DNA from: Pontibaca methylaminivorans
GTDB taxonomy: Bacteria > Pseudomonadota > Alphaproteobacteria > Rhodobacterales > Rhodobacteraceae
Length of the DNA stretch: 64,000 nucleotides
NCBI RefSeq assembly: GCF_900156525.1
Contig: NZ_FTPS01000002.1
Location: forward strand, 1-64,000
Reading direction: 5' to 3'
In this document: positions 33,630 to 42,229 of the stretch, piece after piece
Layout: each line of letters opens with the position of its first letter
Position numbering within the stretch: position 1 is the stretch's first letter
Made by a program: the position numbers and the translations under genes
The notes under the pieces: model-generated
The model's input: the letters and a program-made list of their open reading frames with translations, nothing else
Told to the model about the DNA's origin: nothing
Database searches by the model: none

Positions 33630-35432
33630 TCATTCGCCGAACGGTTCGAGCCGATAAAGGGCCTCGACCATGGAGGAGGGATCTTCCACCGCGGCCACGG
33701 CTTCGTCCGGCGCGGGCCAGGCCTTGGAGATGCGGATCGCGGTCATGCCGTTCGGCACCAGCACCACCCGGTTGCCGACATAGCCGTTCATGAAGGGCAT
33801 CCAGATGGTCGCGGCATCCTCGGCGGGGCGGAACGGCATGTAATGGGTGCCCATCTTGTAGCGCGGATTGCCGTATTTCAGCGCGTTCGCCGGGCCCTGA
33901 TCGAGCGTGCCCTCGACCGAGAACAGCGCTTGCGTGCGGGCGCGGTGCAGGATCTGCACGCCGTCATGTGCGCCGCGCTCATGCAGCAGCGTCGCGACCT
34001 TGGCGATGTCGTCGAGCGTGGGGAACCAGCCCCAGGCCATGATCGGCTGCCCGGGCGAGCCGTCCTCCTCGAAGGTGCGGTTCATCGGCGCATGGGAAAT
34101 GCCGATCGGGGCGAAGACCTCCTCCGCGATCATGTCCCAGATGTCGGCATCCTCGCCTTCCATGGATTTCAGGAAGTTGTTCATCGCCACGCCGAGCGCG
34201 AACATGTCCCGGTCCCGGTAGCGGGCAACCAGTCCCGGCCCCCAGGGGTAATTCCCGACCTCGTTCAGCATGGCGACCTTTTCGGCGGCGGAACGGGCGA
34301 CATACCAGTCGTCATAGGTGCCGGTGAAGTCGTAATCGACAAAGAAATCGTTCGGATTGGCGTGGAATTCCTTGCCGCCGAGACCCGTGGCCATGTTGAC
34401 CGCATCGCCGAAGGTCACCCCGGTCCAGCCGTCATGGGGCGGGTCGATGTCCAGATAATCGAGCAGCTTGAGCGAATAGACCCAGTCGCCGTATTTCTCG
34501 GCAAGGCGCAGCATGCCGATGCCGGGCCCGATGGATTTCGTCACCGACCAGACGCCGAAACGCATCGCGGCCGGATAGGGATAGGGCCCCTGTCCGGTCT
34601 GCGAGGGCTGGTAATAGATGGTGCCGTCCTTCACCAGCGCGTGCATCACCACCCAGTCGTCGCTGGTCTCGCCCTCGAAACCCTCGATCGCCTCGCCGTC
34701 GCCGCTCTGTGCGAGTTCGTCCCACTCCTCGATGGGCAGCCGCGCGGCCAGTTCGGCACGGTAGCCCTCGCGCGCCTCGTCATAGGTTCCCGCGTCGCGG
34801 GCGTCATGGCTTGCGGGCAGGGTGCCCCAGGCGCGGAAATGTTCGGGCACGTAATAGGGGGCGGTCTGCTGGACGATCTGGAAGGTGACGCCGGTCACCT
34901 CGTCGCCCTTGTAGGCGAAGCTTGCGACGCCGTTGTGCGAATCCTGTTCCAGCCGGTTCATCAGCAGGAAGGGAAACGAGGCCCGCGACCAGCCGTCATC
35001 GCCCTCCTCGGCCCAGATGCGGCCGGGCTGGACGAGGATCTGCCAGAAGCTGTTTGCTGCGGTGTCCTCGGGGGGTGTGATGACCTCCTGCGTCACCGGC
35101 ACCAGTTCGCCCTCGTGGCTGAAGAATTCGAGCGTCACCCCCGGAAAGACGGCCGCGTCCCGCCCCATCACCTCGCGCGTCTCGAGCGCGGGTTCCATGG
35201 ACATCTCCGTGGCCTCGAGCGTGAGGGTGCCGTTGAACGGCTCGTGCGCATCGGTGCTGTTCTCTGCCGGCAGGAAAGCATCGTTCTGCACGAGCCCTGC
35301 GGTTTCCCCGGCCTGCAGCACCTGCAGCGAAAGCGCATCCCGCCCCTGCGCCAGTGCCGCCGAGCAGCCGAGCGCCGCCGACAGGATCACCCCGACCGCG
35401 GCACCGGCAATCCGTTTTCCATGGAATATCAT
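33630..35432 (-). CDS. Exported serine hydrolase, beta-lactamase class C fold
   Basis: A 600-residue protein with a Sec signal (IAGAAVGVILSAALGCSAALA). The Ser-x-x-Lys motif appears as GVWSVTKSIGPGIGMLRLA; the second-motif Tyr is probably in FFVDYDFTGTYDD or a nearby loop, and NGYVGNRVVLVP lies near the third-motif position. This resembles penicillin-binding-protein-like esterases (COG1680) rather than a true beta-lactamase, with an N-terminal extension of about 280 residues. The ATG at 35432 is preferred (GGGGA upstream). It stands alone; the substrate is unknown. Confidence 0.72.
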   Translation of the reverse strand: MIFHGKRIAGAAVGVILSAALGCSAALAQGRDALSLQVLQAGETAGLVQNDAFLPAENSTDAHEPFNGTLTLEATEMSMEPALETREVMGRDAAVFPGVTLEFFSHEGELVPVTQEVITPPEDTAANSFWQILVQPGRIWAEEGDDGWSRASFPFLLMNRLEQDSHNGVASFAYKGDEVTGVTFQIVQQTAPYYVPEHFRAWGTLPASHDARDAGTYDEAREGYRAELAARLPIEEWDELAQSGDGEAIEGFEGETSDDWVVMHALVKDGTIYYQPSQTGQGPYPYPAAMRFGVWSVTKSIGPGIGMLRLAEKYGDWVYSLKLLDYLDIDPPHDGWTGVTFGDAVNMATGLGGKEFHANPNDFFVDYDFTGTYDDWYVARSAAEKVAMLNEVGNYPWGPGLVARYRDRDMFALGVAMNNFLKSMEGEDADIWDMIAEEVFAPIGISHAPMNRTFEEDGSPGQPIMAWGWFPTLDDIAKVATLLHERGAHDGVQILHRARTQALFSVEGTLDQGPANALKYGNPRYKMGTHYMPFRPAEDAATIWMPFMNGYVGNRVVLVPNGMTAIRISKAWPAPDEAVAAVEDPSSMVEALYRLEPFGE

Positions 35433-35582
35433 GATGTTCGTCCCCTGTTTCCGCCGCAGACGGCGCTGCCGCCCGCGATCCATTGTCCACCCGCACCGGA
35501 CCAACCTGCCGACATTCATATTTCCACCGCGGCGCATATGTCCACCGCCGCTGCAGGAAATGCGCTGTTGCGGGGCCCGGGG

Positions 35583-38500
35583 TCAGCTCCGGGGCGGCCG
35601 GGCGCGCCGGGGGGTGGACAGGCGGATGATGATGAAAAAGAAGATCGGCACGAAGAACACGCCGAGCACCGTTGTCGCGATCATCCCGCCCAGCACGCTG
35701 ATGCCGATCGCGTTCTGCGCGCCGGATCCGGCGCCGGTCGCGATGGCGAGCGGCAGCACGCCGAGGCTGAATGCAAGCGAGGTCATCAGGATCGGCCGCA
35801 GGCGCAAGCGCGCCGCCTCGAGGATGGAGTCGATCAGCCCCTGGCCGCGTTCGTGCAGGGCTTTTGCGAACTCGACGATCAGGATCGCGTTCTTCGCGGC
35901 AAGCCCCATGGTGGTCAGCATCCCCACCTTGAAATAGACGTCGTTGTCCTGCCCGAGCAGCCATGACGCCAGCACCGTGCCGAAGATCCCGACCGGGACC
36001 GCGAGGATCACGGAAAACGGGATCGACCAGCTTTCGTAAAGCGCGGCAAGGCACAGAAAGACCACAAGGAGCGAAACCGCGTAGAGGAACACCGCCTGCG
36101 CACCGGCAAGCCGTTCCTGATAGGACAGGCCCGACCACGAGGCGCCGTAGGCACCGGGAAGCTCGGCCACGAACCGCTCCATCTGGTCCATGACATCGCC
36201 CGAGCTTGCGCCCGACACCGCCGTTCCCTGCATGGAGATGGCCGAGGAGCCGTTGAACCGCGTGAGCGCGGGCGAGCCCTGTTCCCAGCGGGTGGTGGCA
36301 AAGGCCGAGAAGGGCACCATCTCGCCAAGCGAATTGCGCGCGAACCAGCGGTTGATGTCCTCGGGCTGCATCCGGTAGGGCGCATCGGCCTGCACATGGA
36401 CCGGCTTGATCTCGCCGTTCAGGATGAAATCGTTCACATAGCTGCCGGCGAAGGCGGTCCCGAGCAGGGAATTGGCGGCCTGGAGGTCGATGCCGAAGGC
36501 CCCGGCCTTTTCCTGGTCGATGACCACCCGCAATTCGCTTTCCAGCGTCCGCGTATTGCCGCGCAGGTTGTCGATCCGGGGACTTTCGGCGGCCACGTCG
36601 GCCAGCCGGTTGCTGGCCTCCATCAGCGCGCCGTAACCCTGATTGCCGGTATCCTCGAGATACATGGAAAACCCGTCCGACTGGCCAAGCCCGCGGATGG
36701 TCGGCGGCATCAGCACGTAGATCTCGGCATCGCGGATCTGGCGGAAATGATCGCCCGCGCGTTCGGCCACCGCCGCGGCGGACAGGCGCGGATCGCCGCG
36801 TTCGCTGAAATCCCTGAGCCGCACGAACCCCATGGCCGCATTCTCGCCGCCGGTGCCGCCGAAACCGAAGCCGAGGTTCATGAAGACGCTCTCCACCGCC
36901 TCGGTTTCCTGGGTCAGGTAGTAATCCCTGACCATATCGGCCACGGCCTGGGTTCTGGCCGCATTCGCCCCGGGCGGCAGGGTGATCTGGGTCATCAGCC
37001 TGCCCTGGTCCTCGACCGGCAGGAAGGATTCGGCAAGCTGGAGGTAAAGCACATAGGCCCCGCCGCTGAAGGCCGCGAAAAGGACAAGCAGGCGCAGCGG
37101 CCGCAGCAGGGACATGCCGACCAGCCGCACATAGCCGCCGACCATCCGGTCGAATCCGCGGTTGAACCAGGAAAACCAGCGCATGCCCGTCGCTTCGCCC
37201 CGCGCCGGTTTCAGCATGATCGCACAGAGCGCCGGCGTCAGGATGATCGCGACCAGCGCCGAAAGCGTCATGGCCGTGGCGATGGTGATCGAGAACTGCC
37301 GGTAGATCACCCCGACCGACCCCGGAAAGAAGGCCATCGGCACGAACACGGCGGAAAGCACCAGCGCAATGCCGATCAGCGCCCCGGTGATTTCTCCCAT
37401 CGAGGCCTCGGCGGCCTCGCGCGCGGACAGGCCCTCGTCGGTCATGATGCGCTCGACGTTCTCGACCACGATGATCGCGTCATCCACCAGAAGGCCGATG
37501 GCGAGCACCATGGCGAACATGGTCAGCATGTTGATCGAATAGCCGAAGATCGCCAGCACCCCGAAGGTGCCGAGCAGGACCACCGGAACCGCGACCATCG
37601 GGATCAGCGTCGCCCGCAGATCCTGAAGGAACAGCAGCAGGATCAGAAAGACGAGCACCATCGCCTCGACAAGGGTGATGATCACGTTGCGGATCGACAG
37701 CCGCACGAAAGGCGCGGTTTCGTAGGAATAGGCGATCTCGACCCCCGGCGGCAGGGCATCCGCCAGCCGGGCGAATTCGGCCTGCACCGCATCGGCGGTC
37801 AGGAGCGCGTTGGCCCCGCTGGCAAGCTGCACGCCGAAGCCGGCGGCGGGCATGCCGTTGAAGGTCGAGCTGCGGCCATAGGATTCGAGCCCGATCTCGA
37901 CCCGGGCCACGTCGCGCAGCCGCACGGTCGAGCCGCTCTCGTCGAACTTGAGGATCACGGCGCCGAATTCCTCGGGCGTCTGCAACTGGCTCTGGGCGGT
38001 GATATTGGCCCGCAGTTGCTGGCCCGGGCCGGTGGGCGAGTTGCCGATCGCCCCCGCCGTCACCTGCACGTTCTGGACCCGGATCGCGGCGATCACGTCA
38101 GCGGGCGTAAGCTGGAACTGCGCCAGCGCCATGGGATCGAGCCAGATCCGCATCGCAAAGCCCGAGCCGAACACCTGAATCCCGCCGACGCCCTCGACCC
38201 GCTCGATATTGTCCTCGATGGTCGATGACATGATGTCCGAAAGCTCGAAGGTGGAATAGCGCCCGTCGGTCGAGATGATGTTGCCGATCATCATGATGTC
38301 CGAGGCCGAGCGCGACACCCGCACCCCCTCGCGCTGCACCGATTCCGGCAGCCGGGTCAGGATCGGCGACACCTTGTTCTGGACATCCACCTGCACGAGG
38401 TCGGGATCGACCGCGTTGTCGAAGGTCAGCGTCACCGTGGCCCGCCCGGTGCTCGATGACGCCTCCATGTAAAGCAGGCCGTCGAGCCCGGTCATGGCCG

Positions 38501-38738
38501 ATTCGATCTCGCGCGTGACCGAGTTCTCCACCGCCTGCGCGGTGGCCCCGGGATAGCTGGCGGTCACCCGCACCGTGGTCGGCGCGATCTCGGGATACTG
38601 CGACACCGGCAGCATGGTGATGGCCAGTATCCCGCCGAGCATGGTCGCGATCGCCAGGACGATGGCAAAGATCGGGCGCGCGATGAAGAAACTGGCAAGC
38701 GGATTGGCCGCTCGGGGTGCGGGGGTCCGGTCAGTCAT
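35583..38738 (-). CDS. RND efflux pump inner-membrane transporter (HAE1/AcrB family)
   Basis: A 1051-residue protein, the usual AcrB length. Features include SFFIARPIFAIVLAIATMLG at the N-terminus, 12 hydrophobic segments in two halves, the proton-relay acidic pair in AIGLLVDDAIIVVENVER, and PTTVRVTASYPGATAQAVEN in the porter domain. The second half shows MGLAAKNAILIVEFAK and RLRPILMTSLAFSLGVLPLA. It exports hydrophobic or amphipathic compounds with the adaptor encoded just upstream. The start overlaps the adaptor's stop by eight bases. No TolC-type outer-membrane gene or local repressor is present. Confidence 0.95.
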   Translation of the reverse strand: MTDRTPAPRAANPLASFFIARPIFAIVLAIATMLGGILAITMLPVSQYPEIAPTTVRVTASYPGATAQAVENSVTREIESAMTGLDGLLYMEASSSTGRATVTLTFDNAVDPDLVQVDVQNKVSPILTRLPESVQREGVRVSRSASDIMMIGNIISTDGRYSTFELSDIMSSTIEDNIERVEGVGGIQVFGSGFAMRIWLDPMALAQFQLTPADVIAAIRVQNVQVTAGAIGNSPTGPGQQLRANITAQSQLQTPEEFGAVILKFDESGSTVRLRDVARVEIGLESYGRSSTFNGMPAAGFGVQLASGANALLTADAVQAEFARLADALPPGVEIAYSYETAPFVRLSIRNVIITLVEAMVLVFLILLLFLQDLRATLIPMVAVPVVLLGTFGVLAIFGYSINMLTMFAMVLAIGLLVDDAIIVVENVERIMTDEGLSAREAAEASMGEITGALIGIALVLSAVFVPMAFFPGSVGVIYRQFSITIATAMTLSALVAIILTPALCAIMLKPARGEATGMRWFSWFNRGFDRMVGGYVRLVGMSLLRPLRLLVLFAAFSGGAYVLYLQLAESFLPVEDQGRLMTQITLPPGANAARTQAVADMVRDYYLTQETEAVESVFMNLGFGFGGTGGENAAMGFVRLRDFSERGDPRLSAAAVAERAGDHFRQIRDAEIYVLMPPTIRGLGQSDGFSMYLEDTGNQGYGALMEASNRLADVAAESPRIDNLRGNTRTLESELRVVIDQEKAGAFGIDLQAANSLLGTAFAGSYVNDFILNGEIKPVHVQADAPYRMQPEDINRWFARNSLGEMVPFSAFATTRWEQGSPALTRFNGSSAISMQGTAVSGASSGDVMDQMERFVAELPGAYGASWSGLSYQERLAGAQAVFLYAVSLLVVFLCLAALYESWSIPFSVILAVPVGIFGTVLASWLLGQDNDVYFKVGMLTTMGLAAKNAILIVEFAKALHERGQGLIDSILEAARLRLRPILMTSLAFSLGVLPLAIATGAGSGAQNAIGISVLGGMIATTVLGVFFVPIFFFIIIRLSTPRRARPPRS

Positions 38739-39984
38739 CGGCGGGCCCCGCCGGTGCGCCGCCACCGCCTTCTTCGCTGCCGGCCAGCGGCAGCACGATG
38801 TCCTGCCGCACCACGCCGTTGCTGTCGATCTCGACCTCGACCGGCGCAACCGGCGTGCCGTCCGATATTTTCTGCAGCCCGTCCACGATCAGCCGGTCGC
38901 CGTCGGCAACCCCCCGCGTCGCGACCCAGTCATTGCCGACCGACCGCCCGACCGAAAGGACGCGCGTCTCGGCCCGGCCGTCGTCGGACACGAAGAACGC
39001 CGTCGCTTCGCCGGCGGCATTGCGCGTCACCGCGCGCTGCGGCACGAGAAAGGCGTTCGGCGTGCTGCCGACATGGACCGTTGCGCGCACGAACATGCCG
39101 GGGCGCAGGATCCGGCGCGGATTGGCGAAATGCGCCCGCAGCGCAAAGCTCCCGGTGGTCTCGCTGACGGTGATCTCGGCCAGCGAGACGGATCCGGTCT
39201 CGTCGTATTCCGACCCGTCCTCGAGGATCAGCCGCACCGAGGGGCGCCCGTCGCTGTTGCGGCCAAGCGTTCCGGCCCGGATCTGCGCCCGCAGCCGCAG
39301 AAGGTTCGCGCTGCTGTCCATCAGATCGACATTGACCGGGTTGATCTGGCGGATCGTCGCCAGCGCCTCGCTCTGGTTCGCGGTCACGAGCGAACCGACG
39401 CTGACCGCCGAAATTCCGATCCGCCCCGGAATCGGTGCGCGGATGGTGGTGTTGTCGAGGTCGATCTGCGCCGAGGTGAGCGCCGCCGTCGCCGAGGCCA
39501 CGTTCGCCTCGGCCTGGAGCAGATCGACCCGCGCATCGTCGAGCGCCTGGCTGCTGACGGTGTTGGTCTCGGCGAGCCGCCGCGTGCGGTCGAACCGCGC
39601 CTGCGCCCCGGCCAGCGCCGCCTCGGCCCCTTTCAGCGTCGCGGCGGCCAGGTCATGCGCGGCCTGAAACGTGTCGGATTCGAGCCGGTAGAGCACATCG
39701 CCCGCGGCAACCTCGGACCCCTCCTGGAACAGTTGTTCCCGCACGATCCCGTTGACCTGCGGGCGGATCCCCGCGGTGGCCGAGGCCAGCACCCGTCCCG
39801 GCAGTTCGCTGGTGAACGGCACCGCCCGGCTTTCGAGCGTGACCACCCCGACCTCGACCGGGGCCTGATCCTCGGCCGGCGCGGTGCCGGGGGGCGTTTC
39901 GCCCGGCCGGTAAAGGATGAACGCCAGCACGGCAGCGGTGGCCAGCAGCACCAGAATGCCCGAAATCCATCTGCGCCTGTTCAT
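38731..39984 (-). CDS. RND efflux periplasmic adaptor (AcrA/MexA family)
   Basis: A 417-residue protein with an N-terminal membrane anchor (ISGILVLLATAAVLAFIL) and no lipobox. The domains follow the family order: lipoyl half (LPGRVLASATAGIRPQVNGI), a coiled-coil hairpin (TLKGAEAALAGAQARFDRTR through IDLDNTTIRAPIPGRIGI), beta-barrel (RATVHVGSTPNAFLVPQRAV) and a membrane-proximal end. It joins the RND transporter to an outer-membrane channel. I use the ATG at 39984; a TTG at 40017 is possible. First gene of a two-gene operon. Confidence 0.93.
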   Translation of the reverse strand: MNRRRWISGILVLLATAAVLAFILYRPGETPPGTAPAEDQAPVEVGVVTLESRAVPFTSELPGRVLASATAGIRPQVNGIVREQLFQEGSEVAAGDVLYRLESDTFQAAHDLAAATLKGAEAALAGAQARFDRTRRLAETNTVSSQALDDARVDLLQAEANVASATAALTSAQIDLDNTTIRAPIPGRIGISAVSVGSLVTANQSEALATIRQINPVNVDLMDSSANLLRLRAQIRAGTLGRNSDGRPSVRLILEDGSEYDETGSVSLAEITVSETTGSFALRAHFANPRRILRPGMFVRATVHVGSTPNAFLVPQRAVTRNAAGEATAFFVSDDGRAETRVLSVGRSVGNDWVATRGVADGDRLIVDGLQKISDGTPVAPVEVEIDSNGVVRQDIVLPLAGSEEGGGGAPAGPADD

Positions 39985-40188
39985 TCCGAACGGTTCCTCG
40001 TGCCGGTGCCACCTCAAGCGCTTTCTCTGATACCTTGAAGCCGAACAACAGTCATGTGGGGATCACATGGGCGCGATCATCTGTTGCAGTCGGAAAGACC
40101 GCCACCCGGGCAGGGGCCGAACGGATGGCGCCCGCCTTTCGGGCGGTTGCGGCGCCCCGTCAGGGGGCACCGCGGGCGTCAGCCCGGA

Positions 40189-40740
40189 TCAGTGGCTTTC
40201 GCCATGACCCTCGTGATCATGATCGTCGTCATGGTCATGGTCATGGTCATGGTCATGGTCATGGTCGTGGTCGTGATCATGCGCGTCGCCCTCGGGGGCG
40301 CGGGCGTTATCGACGGTCACGTCGGCCTCGGCCTCCGGGGCGTGTTCGAAACTCAGCACGACCGGAAAGCTGTCGCCGTCCTGCAGATCCTTTACCCCCA
40401 TCAGCATGACATGGGCGCCCCCGCGTTCGAGCCGCAGCGATTCCCCCGCGGGCAGGGCAAAGCCCTCCGTGACCTCGATCATGCGCATGACGCCACCGTC
40501 ATCCTCGACATGGGTGTGAAGCTCGGCCCGCTCCGCGATGTCCCCGGCGACCGAGGCGCCGACAAGCCGGTCGTCCTGATCGCCGTGATTGTGAAGGGTC
40601 AGGAAGATCGCGCCCGATTTGCCCGGCGAGACCCGGGCATAGGCATCCTCGACGGTGATCGCGTCATGGTCCTGCGCAAGGGCCGGGGTGACGGCAAGGG
40701 CCGCGAGTGCGGCGATGAAGGTGCTCCGAATGGGCATCAT
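40189..40740 (-). CDS. Periplasmic copper chaperone PCu(A)C with a His-Asp tail
   Basis: A 183-residue protein: Sec signal (FIAALAALAVTPALAQ), then the PCuAC domain with AELHTHVEDDGGVMRMIEV and GGAHVMLMGVK, matching the copper-binding pattern H-x-n-M-x-n-H-x-M. The C-terminus is a run of alternating His and Asp (residues about 154-175) encoded by a tandem hexanucleotide repeat, then HEGHGESH. PCuAC delivers Cu(I) to the CuA site of cytochrome oxidase; the His-rich tail probably binds extra copper. Two ATGs are adjacent; AAGGAA supports the first. It is the last gene of a copper operon with YcnI and DUF2946-like genes. Confidence 0.92.
   Translation of the reverse strand: MMPIRSTFIAALAALAVTPALAQDHDAITVEDAYARVSPGKSGAIFLTLHNHGDQDDRLVGASVAGDIAERAELHTHVEDDGGVMRMIEVTEGFALPAGESLRLERGGAHVMLMGVKDLQDGDSFPVVLSFEHAPEAEADVTVDNARAPEGDAHDHDHDHDHDHDHDHDHDDDHDHEGHGESH
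40213..40290. repeat. Tandem hexanucleotide repeat encoding His-Asp
   Basis: On the plus strand about seven near-perfect tandem copies of GGTCAT run through here, with diverged copies (GGTCGT, GATCAT) at both edges. It lies wholly inside the PCuAC gene and encodes the His-Asp tail. Its length could vary by slippage in steps of two residues without breaking the frame. Confidence 0.85.
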
Positions 40741-40812
40741 GGTCTGTTCCTTTGGTGTTCGAGTTGATCATCGGGATTGCAACGCCCCGGGCCCCGGGGC
40801 GCCGCGCCGGCC

Positions 40813-41337
40813 TCAGCGGCCGGCCGTAAGGTCCAGCCCGGGGGCCGGGGTTGCGTGGTCATGCGCGTCATGTCCCGCTGTGGGGATCTCGATCCAGCGC
40901 GCGGTGCTGCCGTCCCGGCATTCCTGCACCACCGGGAAATAGAGCGTGGTGCCGGGTTCCAGGTCGCTGCTCAGATAGGCGAGCAGGGCGAATTCGTCAT
41001 ATTCGTCGTCGGGCAGATCGCCGCTCCATGCGACTTCCGTCACACCCTCGCTGACCGGGGTGCCGTAAAGGTCATGGGGCTGCGCATAGGTGCCGTGCAG
41101 CTTTTCCAGTTCCCATCCCGGCTTGGGCATCGGCTTGACGCCGATGACCCCTTCGGGAATGCGGATCCGCAGTCGGCTGGTGGCCGCGCCGGCGCAGCCG
41201 TGCGGCACGCGGAACACCGCCTTGTGGGTCGTGCCCACGGCCGCCTCCGGCGGGTCGAGCGTGATATGGGCCGGGGCCGCGCCGGCCCCGAGCAGGAGCG
41301 CCGCCGAAGCGGCCGCGATCGTCATGGTGGTTTTCAT
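40813..41337 (-). CDS. YcnI-type copper-binding protein (DUF1775)
   Basis: A 174-residue protein with a Sec signal whose predicted cleavage leaves an N-terminal His (AHITLDPPEAAVGTTHKAVF). In YcnI the mature N-terminal His with a Trp forms a copper brace; here PKPGWELEKLHGTY carries a candidate Trp. VPHGCAGAATSRLRIRIPEG is typical of DUF1775. The C-terminus is His/Asp-containing (AGHDAHDHATPAPG); no membrane anchor is seen. The ATG at 41337 has AAGG upstream. Middle gene of the copper operon. Confidence 0.9.
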   Translation of the reverse strand: MKTTMTIAAASAALLLGAGAAPAHITLDPPEAAVGTTHKAVFRVPHGCAGAATSRLRIRIPEGVIGVKPMPKPGWELEKLHGTYAQPHDLYGTPVSEGVTEVAWSGDLPDDEYDEFALLAYLSSDLEPGTTLYFPVVQECRDGSTARWIEIPTAGHDAHDHATPAPGLDLTAGR

Positions 41338-41489
41338 CAATTCTGCCTTTTGAAATCGCGCCGGACGGCCGGGTTCGGCCGGTGGAGGGCGCGCGCCGCC
41401 AATCGGCGGCCGGTGATCTGGTGGCTGTCGGGATGCGCCCGCGGCCCTGCCCGGATCGAACCGATCGGGGGGCGGGCGCGCGTTTCAGA

Positions 41490-41906
41490 TCACGCCGGCG
41501 GCGCCCGCGGATTGGCAGAGCGGCCCTGCACCCGCCATGCGGGCAGGTCCGGGACCGGCGGCAGGACAAGGCGCGTGGCCCGCGGGGCCGGGACGCGCGC
41601 AGCCGCCTCTCCCGTGTCCACGGACGGCAGCACCGATACGCAGAGCATGCAGCGCCAGTCGGCACAGTCATGCGCGGGTGCCGGGGCGGGGACACCGTCC
41701 CGGATCACTACCTGTTCGACCTGCCCGTTGGTGCAGAGTTCGATCACGAGCCCCGCGCCCGTGCCGCCGCCACGGGCGACCGCGGCCCCGGCCGTCACCG
41801 CGAGGGAGTTGAACAGAAGGCTGAAGATGAAAAGGACCGCGACGCCCCGGCCTGTCCGCCACCAATGCCGGGGCGGACGGCTGCGCGGGGAACGCCGTGC
41901 GGCCAT
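41490..41906 (-). CDS. DUF2946-like small protein in the copper operon
   Basis: A 138-residue protein with one N-terminal membrane helix or signal (VAVLFIFSLLFNSLAVTAGA) followed by LVIELCTNGQVEQVVIRDG and HDCADWRCMLCVSVLPS. The pattern (a first Cys, then C-x4-C-x2-C after a short strand) resembles DUF2946 proteins, which often accompany copper chaperones and may bind metal through these cysteines. It heads the operon with YcnI and PCuAC. The family match is by pattern only. Confidence 0.55.
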   Translation of the reverse strand: MAARRSPRSRPPRHWWRTGRGVAVLFIFSLLFNSLAVTAGAAVARGGGTGAGLVIELCTNGQVEQVVIRDGVPAPAPAHDCADWRCMLCVSVLPSVDTGEAAARVPAPRATRLVLPPVPDLPAWRVQGRSANPRAPPA

Positions 41907-42229
41907 CGGTTACGTCCCCGCCGGGCCGGGCCGGACGGCGGGGTGGCGCCCCCGCTGCGCAGGCCGGCCGCGCGGCATATGTCCCCGCCGCCCGTGGCGC
42001 CGGTGGCCGGACTTTGTCGCGCTCCGCAACCGCATGACGATTCTCTCGTGTCCTCCGCCTGCCGGCATGATGCACCCGAAATCCGGCAAAGACCATATCC
42101 GCATCATTTCCGGGTTCGCGGGGCCGATCCCGGGCCGCACCCTCCGTAACCTTGTGCGGGGCGTGCGGGGTCGGGGAACTTTTGCGGTTCCGGCCCGGTT
42201 CTTACGCGAACGGAAACCGGAGGCAGGCG
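41907..42229. other. Divergent region between the copper operon and mgtE
   Basis: No gene is seen. It contains the candidate EcfG-type promoter for mgtE (42175-42200). I looked for a CueR/CopY-type palindrome before the copper operon and did not find a convincing one. Confidence 0.45.
42175..42200 (+). promoter_or_regulatory. Possible EcfG-type promoter before mgtE
   Basis: GGAAC (42175-42179), a 17-bp spacer and GGTT (42197-42200). It fits GGAAC-N16/17-NGTT with G in place of the first C of the -10 element, 30 bp before the ATG of mgtE. Confidence 0.45.

Noticed and set aside
36396-38228. 610-codon plus-strand frame opposite the RND transporter
   Set aside because: Antisense shadow, rich in His, Arg, Asp and Gln, while the minus strand is a complete AcrB-type protein.
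40213-40290. Tandem repeat considered as a CRISPR array
   Set aside because: The unit is 6 bp with no spacers, lies within a coding sequence and encodes a His-Asp tail.
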